Numbered from the stretch's first letter, positions 36,661 through 45,419 are shown. The stretch: 64,000 nucleotides of DNA from Halorientalis salina (GCF_005049285.1 NZ_SOSC01000007.1:98930-162929); one strand, 5' to 3'. Notes: generated from the letters alone by a model not told the origin. Numbers and translations: made by a program.

Positions 36661-36740
36661 TACGGACTGCTGTAGAACAGCTCCGCATCGACCGCCCGGA
36701 GTCGGGCGGTCGTCGCGGTACCCAGCTACAGCAAACCGTA
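36661..36740. repeat. Large nested inverted repeat between convergent genes
   Basis: The 80-base space between the PAP2 and glnA stops folds almost completely. Outer arms are TACGG (36661-36665)/CCGTA (36736-36740) and TGCTGTAG (36668-36675)/CTACAGCA (36726-36733). The inner perfect 10-base stem is CGACCGCCCG (36689-36698)/CGGGCGGTCG (36703-36712) with a GAGT loop. AGCT/AGCT and CCGC/GCGG arms pair in between. It may be a bidirectional terminator or a dispersed palindromic repeat. Confidence 0.6.
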
Positions 36741-38114
36741 TCAGAACGTCTCGAGGTACCGGTCGAGTTCCCAGTCGGAGACGTCGACGAGGTACTCCTT
36801 GAACTCCTGGCGCTTGGCCTCGACGAACTTCTCGCCGATGTGTTCGCCGAGTGCGTTCTTGATGACCTCGTCCTCTTCGAGCGCATCGACGGCCTCGCCG
36901 AGGTTCTGGGGGAGCGTGTCGATGCCGTACTCCTCGCGTTTCTGCTCGTCGAACTCGTAGATGTTCTCCCGAACGGGGTCGGGTGCCTCGATGCCCTTCT
37001 CGATGCCGTCCAGGCCGGCGTGGATGAGTGCGGCGAACGCGAGGTACGCGTTACAGGACGGATCGGGGAAGCGCGCCTCGATGCGGCTCGCGGCCGGGAT
37101 GCGCGCGGCCGGCTTGCGGATGAGCGCCGAGCGGTTGCGGTCGGACCAGGCGACGTAGACCGGTGCCTCGTAGCCCGGGACCAGGCGCTTGTAGGAGTTC
37201 ACGGTCGGGTTCGACACCGCCGTGATGGCCGGGGCGTGTTCGAGGATGCCGCCCAGGAACTGCTTTGCCGTCTCGCTCAGGTCGAACTCGTCGTTGCCGT
37301 CGTGGAAGGCGTTCTCGCCGTCCTCGGTGAACAGCGAGATGTGCGTGTGCATCCCCGAGCCGTTGATCTTCGGGATCGGCTTGGGCATGAACGTCGCGTG
37401 GAGGTCGTGCTGTGCCGCGATGGCACGGACGACGGTGCGGAAGGTACCGACGTTGTCCGCGGTGGTCAGGGCGTCGTCGTACTCGAAGTTGATCTCGTGT
37501 TGGCCCTGTGCGACCTCGTGGTGGGAGGCCTCGATCTCGAAGCCCATGTCCTCCAGCCCGTAGATGATGTCGCGGCGCACGTCCGAGGCGAGGTCCTTCG
37601 GCGCGAGGTCGAAGTAGCCGCCGGCGTCGTTGGTCTTGGTCGTCGCGCGGCCGTCCTCGTCTTCCTCGAACAGGAAGAACTCGGGCTCGGGTGCGGCGTT
37701 GACCGTATAGCCCATGTCGTGGGCGCGCTGGAGTGCCTGCTTGAGCACGTAGCGGGGGTCGCCCTCGAAGGGCTCGCCGGTCGTGGTGTTGATGACGTCA
37801 CAGATGAGCCGGGCGCTGGCGTGTTCATCGCTGTTGCGCCACGGGAGCACGGAGAACGTGCTCGCGTCGGGGACGAGGCGCATGTCCGACTCCTGAATGC
37901 GAACGAACCCTTCGATCGAGGAGCCGTCGAAGTAGATCCCCTCGGAGAAGGCTTTCTCCGCCTGTTCGGCCGGCACGGACACGTTCTTGACGGTACCGAG
38001 AATGTCGGTGAACTGCAATCGGAGGAAATCGACGTTTTGTTCGTCGATCTCGTCGATTACGTCCTGTGCCTCCGCAGTGAGACCGCCGTCCGCTTTTACG
38101 TTCGGGTTTGTCAT
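36741..38114 (-). CDS. glnA: Glutamine synthetase (type I)
   Basis: A 457-residue enzyme from the ATG at 38114 that makes glutamine from glutamate, ammonia and ATP. GS-I signatures include FDGSSIEGF, the metal-binding EPEFFLF and [12 protein letters not shown] region, [12 protein letters not shown], and the ATP-side [23 protein letters not shown]. No adenylylation-type loop (tyrosine NLYDLP) is seen, so covalent control is unlikely. Frame-compatible ATGs exist at 38171, 38126 and 38114; a TATA element at 38145-38152 (minus strand) predicts transcription from about 38121, favouring 38114. Divergent from lrp, a known arrangement in haloarchaea where the Lrp regulator acts on glnA. Confidence 0.97.
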   Translation of the reverse strand: MTNPNVKADGGLTAEAQDVIDEIDEQNVDFLRLQFTDILGTVKNVSVPAEQAEKAFSEGIYFDGSSIEGFVRIQESDMRLVPDASTFSVLPWRNSDEHASARLICDVINTTTGEPFEGDPRYVLKQALQRAHDMGYTVNAAPEPEFFLFEEDEDGRATTKTNDAGGYFDLAPKDLASDVRRDIIYGLEDMGFEIEASHHEVAQGQHEINFEYDDALTTADNVGTFRTVVRAIAAQHDLHATFMPKPIPKINGSGMHTHISLFTEDGENAFHDGNDEFDLSETAKQFLGGILEHAPAITAVSNPTVNSYKRLVPGYEAPVYVAWSDRNRSALIRKPAARIPAASRIEARFPDPSCNAYLAFAALIHAGLDGIEKGIEAPDPVRENIYEFDEQKREEYGIDTLPQNLGEAVDALEEDEVIKNALGEHIGEKFVEAKRQEFKEYLVDVSDWELDRYLETF

Positions 38115-38144
38115 CTTTCTCGTCATCGAAAACCTACAGGCCAG

Positions 38145-38152
38145 ATATAAAA
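38145..38152 (-). promoter_or_regulatory. TATA box of glnA
   Basis: Minus-strand TTTTATAT, about 31 bases ahead of the chosen ATG at 38114. It sits in an AT-rich 115-base divergent region shared with lrp. Confidence 0.6.
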
Positions 38153-38191
38153 ACACTACCGATTTGCGCAAAGCTCACGGCTCTCCCTCTG

Positions 38192-38213
38192 GAATTGGAT
38201 ATTCGTAAAATTC
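38192..38213. promoter_or_regulatory. GAATT/AATTC inverted repeat, candidate Lrp site
   Basis: GAATT (38192-38196) and AATTC (38209-38213) form an inverted repeat around GGATATTCGTAA, an AT-rich dyad of the kind bound by Lrp proteins. It lies 29-50 bases before the lrp start at 38242 and could mediate autoregulation or glnA control. Confidence 0.35.
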
Positions 38214-38241
38214 TAATGCCCAGAGCGAGTTCGTGAACGTA

Positions 38242-38697
38242 ATGACGTACGAAAATCTCGACCGGAAGTTAGTAAATGCCCTGCTCGGCGATGGACGCGC
38301 CAGTCTTCGGAGCCTCGGCGAGGACCTCGACGTGTCAGTCACTACCGTATCAAATCACCTCAAGGATCTCGAAAACCAGGGGATCATCAACGGCTACACG
38401 CCGAAGCTCGACTACGACAAGCTGGGCTACGACGTGACGGCGGTCGTCCAGCTCAAAGTCGAGGGGTCGGCCCTGCCGGAAGTCACCGAGAGCCTGCGCG
38501 AACACAAGCAGATGATCTCGGTCTACGAGGTCACCGGCGACTACGACATCATCGCCATCGGGAAGTTCACCGACACCGACGGCATGAACGACCAGATCAA
38601 GGAGCTGCTCGTCGACCCGCAGATCAAGGAATCCAACACCAGCGTCGTGCTCAACGCCGCCAGCGAGCACGAGCAGTTCGAACTGGAACTGGAGTAA
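38242..38697 (+). CDS. lrp: Lrp/AsnC-family transcription regulator
   Basis: A 151-residue regulator. The N-terminal winged helix-turn-helix ([47 protein letters not shown]) is followed by a RAM/ASNC effector-binding domain ([11 protein letters not shown]...[16 protein letters not shown]). The start is taken at the ATG at 38242 (MTYENLD), not the GTG at 38233. Divergent to glnA, which fits the published halobacterial pairing of lrp with glnA. The effector is probably glutamine or another amino acid; this is inferred. DNA-binding helix residues [10 protein letters not shown] are typical. Confidence 0.93.
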   Translation: MTYENLDRKLVNALLGDGRASLRSLGEDLDVSVTTVSNHLKDLENQGIINGYTPKLDYDKLGYDVTAVVQLKVEGSALPEVTESLREHKQMISVYEVTGDYDIIAIGKFTDTDGMNDQIKELLVDPQIKESNTSVVLNAASEHEQFELELE

Positions 38698-38814
38698 CGT
38701 CGACGGCGACTCGACACCGCTGCGATGGCAGTCCCGTGACTGTCAGCTACCGCTGTCTCGATCGTGATGGACGGTGTCAGGGATCGAACGGGGCTCGGGT
38801 TCCGAAGCCTTTTG

Positions 38815-38828
38815 ACTGACCAGTCAGT
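38815..38828. promoter_or_regulatory. TetR-type operator ACTGAC-CA-GTCAGT
   Basis: A perfect six-base inverted repeat with a two-base spacer lies 19-32 bases before the tetR start at 38847, inside TTGACTGACCAGTCAGTTA. This is the layout of an autoregulatory TetR operator that would also control the coupled MATE exporter gene. Confidence 0.65.
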
Positions 38829-38846
38829 TAGTTCGGTATCCCCTCC

Positions 38847-39494
38847 ATGTCCGACGACGTTTCCGACGCCATCATGGCAGCCACCTACCGCGCGCTCTGT
38901 GCGCGCGGGTACGCGGAGTTGACGATGCAGGACATCGCCGACGAGACGGACAAGAGCAAGGCGGCGCTGCACTACCACTACGACAGCAAACACGACCTGC
39001 TCGTGGCCTTTCTCGAGTACCTCTTCGAGCGGTTCACCGACCGCGTCGCCGACCCGGCGGGTGAGACGCCGGCCGAGCGACTCGCGGCGTTCGTCGACAC
39101 CGTCCTCTCACCGCCGCCGGAAGACGCCGACGAGCGGGTGGCCTTCCGAACGGCGTTGCTCGAACTCAAGGCACAGGCGCCGTACAACGACGATATCCGC
39201 GAGCGACTGGAGCAGTTCGATCAGTACCTCTTCGAACACGTCCACGAGCACGTCGCGGCGGGCATCGAGGCGGGCGAGTTTCGCCCCGTGGATCCCGACG
39301 ACACCGCCCGATTCATCGTCACCGCGCTCGACGGCGCACACACGAAACAGGTCGCCGTCGGCCAGGACATCGACTGCACGCGCCGGATGCTCCGGTCGTA
39401 CGTCGAGACCCATCTGGTAGCTGGTGACGCTGATGACACCGACGACGGCGAGGACAACCGCGGCGACGACGTCCAGGAGGTTCGGTCCGAATGA
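38847..39494 (+). CDS. TetR/AcrR-family transcription repressor
   Basis: A 215-residue regulator. The N-terminal helix-turn-helix (IMAATYRALCARGYAELTMQDIADETDKSKAALHYHYDSKHDLL) is typical TetR. The helical ligand domain follows (about 60-195), and the last 20 residues are acidic and low-complexity. An inverted repeat operator lies just upstream. Its stop overlaps the start of the MATE transporter (ATGA at 39491-39494), so repressor and exporter are one unit: ligand binding should relieve repression of efflux. The ligand is not known. Confidence 0.93.
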   Translation: MSDDVSDAIMAATYRALCARGYAELTMQDIADETDKSKAALHYHYDSKHDLLVAFLEYLFERFTDRVADPAGETPAERLAAFVDTVLSPPPEDADERVAFRTALLELKAQAPYNDDIRERLEQFDQYLFEHVHEHVAAGIEAGEFRPVDPDDTARFIVTALDGAHTKQVAVGQDIDCTRRMLRSYVETHLVAGDADDTDDGEDNRGDDVQEVRSE

Positions 39495-40996
39495 GCGTCC
39501 GCGACCGCCTGGGGAGCCTGTTCAAGGGCAAGGAGGAGTTGGATCTGACCAGCGGCGGCATCGGTCGGCCCCTCTTTTTCCTCTCCTTTCCGATCATCAT
39601 CACGAACCTGCTGCAGGTGATGTACAACCTGGCGGACACCTTCTGGCTGGGCCAGTACAGCACGCCCGCGCTGGCGGCCATCAGCTTCGGCTTCCCGCTG
39701 GTCTACCTGCTGATCTCGCTGGGAATGGGGCTCTCGGTGGCCGGAAGCGTTCTCGTCGCCCAGCACACGGGGGCTGACGAACCCCGCAAGGCCGAGTACG
39801 CCGCGTCCCAGACCGTCACCTTCTCGCTCATCGGGTCGGCCATCCTGGGCGCGCTCGGCTTTTTCCTCGTCGGTGGCGTCCTCGACCTGTTCGGCGCGGA
39901 GCCGCTGGTTCTGGATCTGGCCACGGAGTACATGCGCGTCATCGCCGCCGGCCTGCCCTTCATGTTCGGCTTTTTCGTGTTCATCGCGCTGATGCGCGGG
40001 TCGGGTGACACCATCACGCCGATGGTCGTGATGTTCGGGACCGTCGTCCTCAACATCGTGCTGGACCCGATCCTGATCTTCGGGTTCCAGAACAATCCCC
40101 TGTTTACGGCCCTGGACGCCGGCGCCATCCAGGACTCGCTGTACGCTGTGACCGGCTACACGGGCAACGGCGTGGAAGGGGCGGCTATCGCCACCGTCTT
40201 CGCGCGTGCGTCCGCGATGGTCGTCGGCATGGCCATCATGCTGAACGGGAGCCACGGCATCCGCATCCGGATCTCGGAGATGGTCCCGGACTTCGACTAC
40301 CTCGGTCGACTGCTGCGCATCGGCGTCCCCGCGTCGGTGGAGAACACCGGTCGCGCGCTGTCGGTGAACCTCCTGCTGTTCATCGTCGGGACGTTCTCGA
40401 CGACGGTCGTCGCGGCCTTCGGCGTGGGCATCAGGGTGTTCTCGCTGATCTTCATGCCCGCCATCGCCGTCGACCGCGGCGTCGAGACGATGACCGGCCA
40501 GAACATCGGCGCGGGCAAGCCCGACCGGGCCGCCGCGACCAATCACTTCGCGGCGAAGGTGACGTTCCTGATCCTCGCGGCGCTGGGCGCGGTCATCTTC
40601 GTCATCGCACCGCAGATCATGGCGGTGTTCACCAACGACGCCGGGGTGATCGAGGAGGGCGCGCGCTTCCTGCGCTGGGTCGCCCCGACCTTCGGCTTCA
40701 TGGGCGTCCTCCGGGCGTACACCGGTGGGCTTCGCGGTGCTGGCAAGACCCTGACGGCCGCCGCCATCGCCATCCTGATGTTCGGCGTCATCCGCCTGCC
40801 GGTCGCGTGGGTCGCCTCACAGCGGTTCGGTCCGGACGGCATCTGGTTTTCCTTCGCCGTCTCGAACGTGGCCGCCGCCGCCATCGCGTTCGGCTGGTTC
40901 CAGCGCGGCACCTGGCGGGAGGCAGACCTCACGGACGACGAGACCGGCCCCGGATCGACGGAGGAAGTCGGTGACGCGACGCCGACCGACGACTGA
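39491..40996 (+). CDS. MATE-family efflux transporter
   Basis: A 501-residue membrane protein with 12 hydrophobic segments in two halves. The MATE pattern is clear: LFFLSFPIIITNLLQVMYNLADTFWLGQY at the start of the first bundle and LLRIGVPASVENTGRALSVNLLL at the start of the second. It should export cationic or organic compounds by exchange with Na+ or H+. It is translationally coupled to the TetR gene upstream. The C-terminal tail is acidic, ending PTDD; the last codons and stop region recur twice in the intergenic DNA behind (see the repeat at 41015-41156). Confidence 0.93.
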   Translation: MSVRDRLGSLFKGKEELDLTSGGIGRPLFFLSFPIIITNLLQVMYNLADTFWLGQYSTPALAAISFGFPLVYLLISLGMGLSVAGSVLVAQHTGADEPRKAEYAASQTVTFSLIGSAILGALGFFLVGGVLDLFGAEPLVLDLATEYMRVIAAGLPFMFGFFVFIALMRGSGDTITPMVVMFGTVVLNIVLDPILIFGFQNNPLFTALDAGAIQDSLYAVTGYTGNGVEGAAIATVFARASAMVVGMAIMLNGSHGIRIRISEMVPDFDYLGRLLRIGVPASVENTGRALSVNLLLFIVGTFSTTVVAAFGVGIRVFSLIFMPAIAVDRGVETMTGQNIGAGKPDRAAATNHFAAKVTFLILAALGAVIFVIAPQIMAVFTNDAGVIEEGARFLRWVAPTFGFMGVLRAYTGGLRGAGKTLTAAAIAILMFGVIRLPVAWVASQRFGPDGIWFSFAVSNVAAAAIAFGWFQRGTWREADLTDDETGPGSTEEVGDATPTDD

Positions 40997-41014
40997 CCGG
41001 TGAGGACGGCGGTC

Positions 41015-41156
41015 CGAACCGCGGGCGGCGGGCGGAGACCGACGACTGACCGGTGTTCCCGCGAGTGAAGCGAGGGGGAACTCGTCGGAGCTTGCTCCGA
41101 CGGTGAGAGGGTTGCCTCGAACCGCGGGCGGCGGGTGGAGACCGACGACTGATCGG
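41015..41156. repeat. Imperfect 39-bp direct repeat flanking a hairpin
   Basis: CGAACCGCGGGCGGCGGG-type units occupy 41015-41053 and 41118-41156 with two mismatches. Each ends in GACCGACGACTGAYCGG, and this end also occurs at the 3' end of the MATE gene (about 40984-41000). Between them is a perfect stem GTCGGAGC-TT-GCTCCGAC (41084-41101). The structure looks like local duplication of the gene end, perhaps forming terminators for the convergent MATE and AEC genes. Confidence 0.6.
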
Positions 41157-41157
41157 A

Positions 41158-42108
41158 TCAGAGCACCGCACCGGACTGGAGGACGGCGATCAGCCCGGTC
41201 AGCGTCACCAGGCTCGCGAGCGTGCTGACGAGGATCGTCGTGCTCACGTAGTCGGCAGCCGAGAGGCCGGCCGTCCGGTCGCGACCGAACTCGATCGTGA
41301 GCATGAGCGGCGTCACCGCCGCCGGCATCGCGCATTCGAGGACGAACACGCGCCCCACAGTGCCGGAGAGTCCGAGTCCCAGCGCGACGCCGAGGGCGAC
41401 GACCGGCGCGACGAGGAGTTTGAGCGCCGTCGCCGGGGCGACCCGCCGGACGGTCCCGCCGCCGGTCGACCCCGCGAGCTGGATGCCGAGCATGAGCAAC
41501 ATCACCGGGATCGCCGCGTCGCCGGTGAGCCTGATGGTCTGCATCGCCGCGATGTCGGTCGGGGGTACGAGATCGAGCGCGCGGACCAGCGCCGCGGCGA
41601 CGACGGCGTAGACGAGCGGGAGTCGGAACACCTTGCCGACCGCGCCCCGCACCGACCCCGACTGGCCGCGGGAGGCGACGTAGACGCCGACCGTGTACAT
41701 CAGCACCGACTGGACGGCGATGTAGAGGACGGCGGTACTGCGTCCGAGCGCGCCGAAGGCGAAGGCCGACAGGGGGATGCCGTAGTTGCCGGCGTTCGAG
41801 AATGTGCTCGTCAGGACGACAGCGCCCAGGACCGGCTCTTCCTCGCCCAGCGCGCGGCCAACGCCCTCCGCGAGGGCGAGCATGGCGACGGTGAAGGCCG
41901 CGACGCCGGCGAACAGGCGAGCGACCGTCGGTCCGTCGATGGGCGTCGTCAGCAGGCTGTAGAAGACGAGCGCCGGCGCGAGGACGAAGATGGTGATCGT
42001 CGAGAGGGGTTCGACGTCGACGTCGCGGACTCGGCCGAGGACGAACCCGATCCCGGCGACGGCGACGACCGGCAGGACGGCCGACCCCAGCACCGAAAGC
42101 AGCGACAC
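41158..42108 (-). CDS. AEC-family (auxin efflux carrier-like) transporter
   Basis: A 316-residue membrane protein with ten hydrophobic segments from the GTG at 42108. The first helix pair LSVLGSAVLPVVAVAGIGFVLGRV, the middle TSTFSNAGNYGIPLSAFAFG and the second-half AAIPVMLLMLGIQLA are AEC signatures. These carriers move organic anions such as malonate or malate, or amino-acid derivatives; the substrate here is unknown. The reading frame continues to 42942 on this strand, but that part lies antisense to the pseudokinase gene and is rejected. Divergent from the pseudokinase gene (start 42217). Confidence 0.88.
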   Translation of the reverse strand: MSLLSVLGSAVLPVVAVAGIGFVLGRVRDVDVEPLSTITIFVLAPALVFYSLLTTPIDGPTVARLFAGVAAFTVAMLALAEGVGRALGEEEPVLGAVVLTSTFSNAGNYGIPLSAFAFGALGRSTAVLYIAVQSVLMYTVGVYVASRGQSGSVRGAVGKVFRLPLVYAVVAAALVRALDLVPPTDIAAMQTIRLTGDAAIPVMLLMLGIQLAGSTGGGTVRRVAPATALKLLVAPVVALGVALGLGLSGTVGRVFVLECAMPAAVTPLMLTIEFGRDRTAGLSAADYVSTTILVSTLASLVTLTGLIAVLQSGAVL

Positions 42109-42216
42109 GGACGAGGCGACATCTGGGCGGGAGTCAACGCTTTCGATACGCGACAGCCGCGTGTCCGCCGAGCGTCTGACCAAGGTTGATGTACCGAGCG
42201 CCCTAGTACTGGGACG

Positions 42217-43842
42217 ATGGATACGAGCGCGCGCAGTCCGGAGGGCGACCGCTCGCGACCGTGGACGGACCCGCGATCCGTGCTGCGGACGCTGCTCGCC
42301 GCGCCCGAGGAGCGACCGGACCTCGCCGACGCCGACCTGCGCCGGTCGCTGGTCGCCGGCCTCGCCGACGAGAACCCGACGATTCGGTTCTCCAGTGCCT
42401 GGGCCGTCCGGCTCCTGGCCGGCGAGCAACCCAACGCCGTGCCCGGCCTCGTCGGGTATCTGGCGGCCAACCGCGACGCGAGCGACGACGTTCGCAGCGT
42501 GCTCGCCCACCTCGACGCGCGCTATCCCGATCTCGTTCGGCCGGTCCTCGACGAGCGCGATATCGACCATGCCACAGTGACGGCGGCCGTCGACGCCGGC
42601 CCCGTCGCCCCCGCGGACGGCGGCACCGCGCTGGTCCCGGCCACCAGCCTCGAAGCGATCCGGTCGGTCGTCGAAACCGAGGGCGAAGTCCCGACGGTCA
42701 TCGAACGCGAGATGGACGACGCCTCGGAGACCGACCGTGGCGACGGCGCGGACCGGGACCCGCGGCTCGGAGCCGGTGACACGGAGACTGACGCCGATGC
42801 CGGTACCACGGCGACTGAGACTGAGGCCGATGACACGGCGACCGGGGCCGACGCTGGCTCCGGTGGGGCCGACGACGGACGCACCGACGCCCGACACTCT
42901 GGCGGGACGGGTCGAACCAGGCCGCGGACCGTCCACCAGCAAAAACGCGCGGACATCGACGCCATCGAGTCGTCCCCGCTGTTCCGGGCCATCCGGGCGC
43001 AGTGTCGGTTCGACGACCTCGAAGTCGTGTTACCGCGCGACGGGCGGCGATACGCCGACACGATACGCGCCCGTGCGATCACCGGCCGCGAGGAGCGGGG
43101 GACTGCCCTTCGACTGCTCGACAGACCGGACGCGGACGACGACACCGAGGCCCCGGTCGGCTTCGGGGACGCCGTCGCCGAGAGCCTGGCTCGCTGGCAG
43201 GGTGCTGGTGCCACCGACGGCGTCGTGACGGTCCACGACTGGGCGTGTGAACCCCGGCCCTGGCTGGCGACCGAACCGGTCGAGGAGACCATCGCCGAGT
43301 GGACGCCGCCGAGCGTGGGCGCGCGGCTCCGGTGTGGGCTGGACCTCGCCGAAACCGTCGCCAACTGCCACCGGCAGGGCGTCGTCCACGCCGGACTCGA
43401 CCCCGGCAACGTCGTCATGCCGGCCGACGCGCTCACCGAACGGCGTCGGCCCCTGCTGGACAACGTCGGGCTGATGTTCGCCCTCCGGGAGCACTTTTCG
43501 CTCCCGGAGTACCTCGACCCCCGGTACGTCGCACCGGAGTACCTCGACGAAAGCTACGGCAGCATCGACCACTCGACCGACATCTACCAGCTCGGAACCG
43601 TCCTCTACCGGCTGTTCACCGACCGGCCGCCGTTCGAGGGGGACGGTGACGCCGTTCGGGACGCCGTCCTGTCGGCCGACCCGCCGGCCCCGTCCGATCG
43701 AAACGCCGCGCTCCCCGACCCCGTCGACGAGGTGGTCCGGAAAGCCACCGCGAAGCGAAAGCTCGTCCGCTACGAGACTGCCTCGCAGCTCCGGGTCGAT
43801 CTCAGGCACGCCTGCGTACAGGCGGGCTACGAAGTCACGTGA
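42217..43842 (+). CDS. HEAT-like repeat protein fused to a degenerate Ser/Thr kinase domain (pseudokinase)
   Basis: A 541-residue protein. Residues ~15-115 form HEAT-like helical pairs (VRLLAGEQPNAVPGLVGYL...DDVRSVLAHLDARYPDLV). Residues ~150-240 are an acidic Thr/Asp/Gly linker. From ~245 the pattern is that of a eukaryotic-type kinase: the catalytic-loop segment GVVHAGLDPGNVV (389-400), the activation-segment region LLDNVGLM (413-420), and APEYLDESYGSIDHSTDIYQLGTVLYRLFTDRPPFEG matching subdomains VIII-X. Key residues are missing: the catalytic Asp of HRD is G393, DFG reads N-V-G (416-418), and no VAIK lysine or glycine loop is evident. It probably binds rather than phosphorylates. Stand-alone gene, divergent from the AEC carrier. 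Confidence 0.75.
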   Translation: MDTSARSPEGDRSRPWTDPRSVLRTLLAAPEERPDLADADLRRSLVAGLADENPTIRFSSAWAVRLLAGEQPNAVPGLVGYLAANRDASDDVRSVLAHLDARYPDLVRPVLDERDIDHATVTAAVDAGPVAPADGGTALVPATSLEAIRSVVETEGEVPTVIEREMDDASETDRGDGADRDPRLGAGDTETDADAGTTATETEADDTATGADAGSGGADDGRTDARHSGGTGRTRPRTVHQQKRADIDAIESSPLFRAIRAQCRFDDLEVVLPRDGRRYADTIRARAITGREERGTALRLLDRPDADDDTEAPVGFGDAVAESLARWQGAGATDGVVTVHDWACEPRPWLATEPVEETIAEWTPPSVGARLRCGLDLAETVANCHRQGVVHAGLDPGNVVMPADALTERRRPLLDNVGLMFALREHFSLPEYLDPRYVAPEYLDESYGSIDHSTDIYQLGTVLYRLFTDRPPFEGDGDAVRDAVLSADPPAPSDRNAALPDPVDEVVRKATAKRKLVRYETASQLRVDLRHACVQAGYEVT

Positions 43843-43947
43843 TCGGCGGTTCCCGAACACTACGGACGGGCGCGTCGGCGTCGATGCCATCGGAGAACAC
43901 AGCATCCGCGAGTTCCGACCGTGCGAGCGGTTCGCCGGGTCGGTGCC

Positions 43948-45015
43948 TCAGAACTCGTTACAGACCGGGATGCCGACCGTCTCGTAGTCGTCCATGGACT
44001 GGACGACCTCGGGGACCTCTTCGAGCGGGACCGTCTCGGTGACGATCTTGCCGGGGTCGATCTTCCCGCGGTCCATCATGCGGAAGATCTCCTCGTACTG
44101 GTTCGGAGGCATCCCGAACGAGCCCTTGAAGTCCCGTTCGTCCATGACGATGTTGTCGACCGGCAGCGAGACGTTGCCCCCTTCCTCGGATGTCGTGAGG
44201 CCGATCTGGAGGTGCTGGCCGCCCTTGCCCAGGGAGTTGACGGCGTTCTGGCAGGTCTCGGCGACGCCCAGTGCGTCGACGGAGATGTCCACCCCGCGCG
44301 AGGACTCGGTGAACTTCTTGACCGCCTGGGGAACGTCCTTGACGTCGTTGGCGTTGAGGGTCTCGTCCGCGCCGAGCTCTTCGGCCTTGTCGAGTTTCTC
44401 GTCGATGATGTCGATGCCGATGACGTTCGCGCCCAGCGCGTCGGCGATGTGGACCGCCGAGAGGCCGACCCCGCCCAGGCCGTGGACGGCGACCCAGTCG
44501 CCGGGCGTGATGTCGACGCGGTGAGCCAGGCCGTGGAAGGCGGTGGCGAACCGACAGCCCAGCGCGGCCACGTCGACCGGATCGACGTTCTCCGGGAGCT
44601 TGATGGCGTTGTGGTCGGCTTTCCGGACTGGGAACCGCTCGGCGAAGGCACCGGGAGCCATCTTCAGGAAGCCCAGCGGGACGACCTGCTCGCAGATGTT
44701 CCCCCGGCCGTTCCGGCAGTGGTGGCAGGTCCCGTCCGAGAGGTTGAACGGGACGGTCACCTGATCGCCCTCGCGGAAGCGCTCGACGTTGTCTCCCACC
44801 TCGACGACGGTGCCGGCGGGTTCGTGGCCGAAGATCAGTCCGTCGGTCGGCATCACGCCGATCCACGACCAGTCGCCCTTCCAGGCGTGCCAGTCGCTGC
44901 GACAGATCCCACACGCTTCGGTCTCGACGATGATCTGGTCGTCCTCGACCGTCGGCGGTTCGACCTCTTCGATCTGGAGGGGTTCCTCCACCCCGTGGAA
45001 GACTGCTGCTTTCAT
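43948..45015 (-). CDS. Zinc-dependent alcohol dehydrogenase (MDR superfamily)
   Basis: A 355-residue medium-chain dehydrogenase. Catalytic zinc ligands are in EACGICRSDWH and GHEPAG. The NAD(P)-binding motif is GLGGVGLSAVHIADALGA, and D/E-type discrimination in IDIIDEKLDKAEELG favours NAD. The structural-zinc lobe reads DGTCHHCRNGRGNIC, so the first of the four usual cysteines is aspartate. It should oxidise an alcohol or reduce an aldehyde. A TATA box at 45040-45048 gives a near-leaderless transcript. The gene stands between the pseudokinase gene and a 404-base space. Confidence 0.92.
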   Translation of the reverse strand: MKAAVFHGVEEPLQIEEVEPPTVEDDQIIVETEACGICRSDWHAWKGDWSWIGVMPTDGLIFGHEPAGTVVEVGDNVERFREGDQVTVPFNLSDGTCHHCRNGRGNICEQVVPLGFLKMAPGAFAERFPVRKADHNAIKLPENVDPVDVAALGCRFATAFHGLAHRVDITPGDWVAVHGLGGVGLSAVHIADALGANVIGIDIIDEKLDKAEELGADETLNANDVKDVPQAVKKFTESSRGVDISVDALGVAETCQNAVNSLGKGGQHLQIGLTTSEEGGNVSLPVDNIVMDERDFKGSFGMPPNQYEEIFRMMDRGKIDPGKIVTETVPLEEVPEVVQSMDDYETVGIPVCNEF

Positions 45016-45039
45016 CCAGCACTACACTGCCAATACGTC

Positions 45040-45048
45040 CTTATAAAT
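45040..45048 (-). promoter_or_regulatory. TATA box of the alcohol dehydrogenase gene
   Basis: Minus-strand TTTATAAG, 25-33 bases ahead of the ATG at 45015, the standard archaeal spacing for a leaderless transcript. Confidence 0.6.
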
Positions 45049-45384
45049 CATTGGGGAGCTATATTATACGCCTCTTTATTCAGGGGGACTGCGTTATGCA
45101 GGGTTTTCCGGTTGGCAACTGTTCACCCATTCTTTCGGCAACGATATCCGGTAATTTGCCGGAAGTGGCGCTCGCGCGCGGTTCGATCACGGGAGCGATT
45201 GACGGGCAACGATACGCGTTCGGACAGTGGGCGTCCGGGTCTATTTCGACCCGGGGGAAATCGACGAATCGGTCCCTGGCGCGCGCTCGGTAGAGGCTGA
45301 CAGGGAGGGTCCGTGAACCGGTACTCGTTTCTCGGGCAGTGCTTCCGAGGTGGGGCTGAGGGGCGTTGCGGTCGGTTTCCGTTG

Positions 45385-45394
45385 AAAAAGTTAA
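45385..45394 (+). promoter_or_regulatory. TATA-like element of aif1A
   Basis: AAAAGTTAAA lies 26-35 bases ahead of the ATG at 45420 in otherwise GC-rich DNA. It is the only AT-rich stretch near the gene. Confidence 0.5.
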
Positions 45395-45419
45395 ACCGTC
45401 TCCCTACCGAAGGGCGACC

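Larger units (their letters stand above)
45016..45419. other. 404-base region without a convincing gene
   Basis: The left end holds the alcohol dehydrogenase TATA box (45040-45048, minus strand, TTTATAAG). Next to it is an AT-rich plus-strand stretch CTATATTATAC at about 45059-45069. A stem CCGGGTC (45235-45241)/GACCCGG (45248-45254) lies in the middle. The right end holds the aif1A promoter (AAAAGTTAAA, 45385-45394). A 66-codon ATG frame at 45095-45295 is Arg-rich and non-acidic and is not accepted as a gene. No tRNA or known RNA was seen. Confidence 0.5.

Noticed and set aside
42109..42942. N-terminal extension of the AEC transporter frame
   Set aside because: Lies antisense to the HEAT/pseudokinase gene and has no hydrophobic or domain pattern; the transporter starts at 42108.
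45095..45295. 66-codon ATG frame in the alcohol dehydrogenase-aif1A space
   Set aside because: Arg/Ser/Gly-rich and non-acidic, unlike every accepted protein here. It has no ribosome-binding site and no domain.
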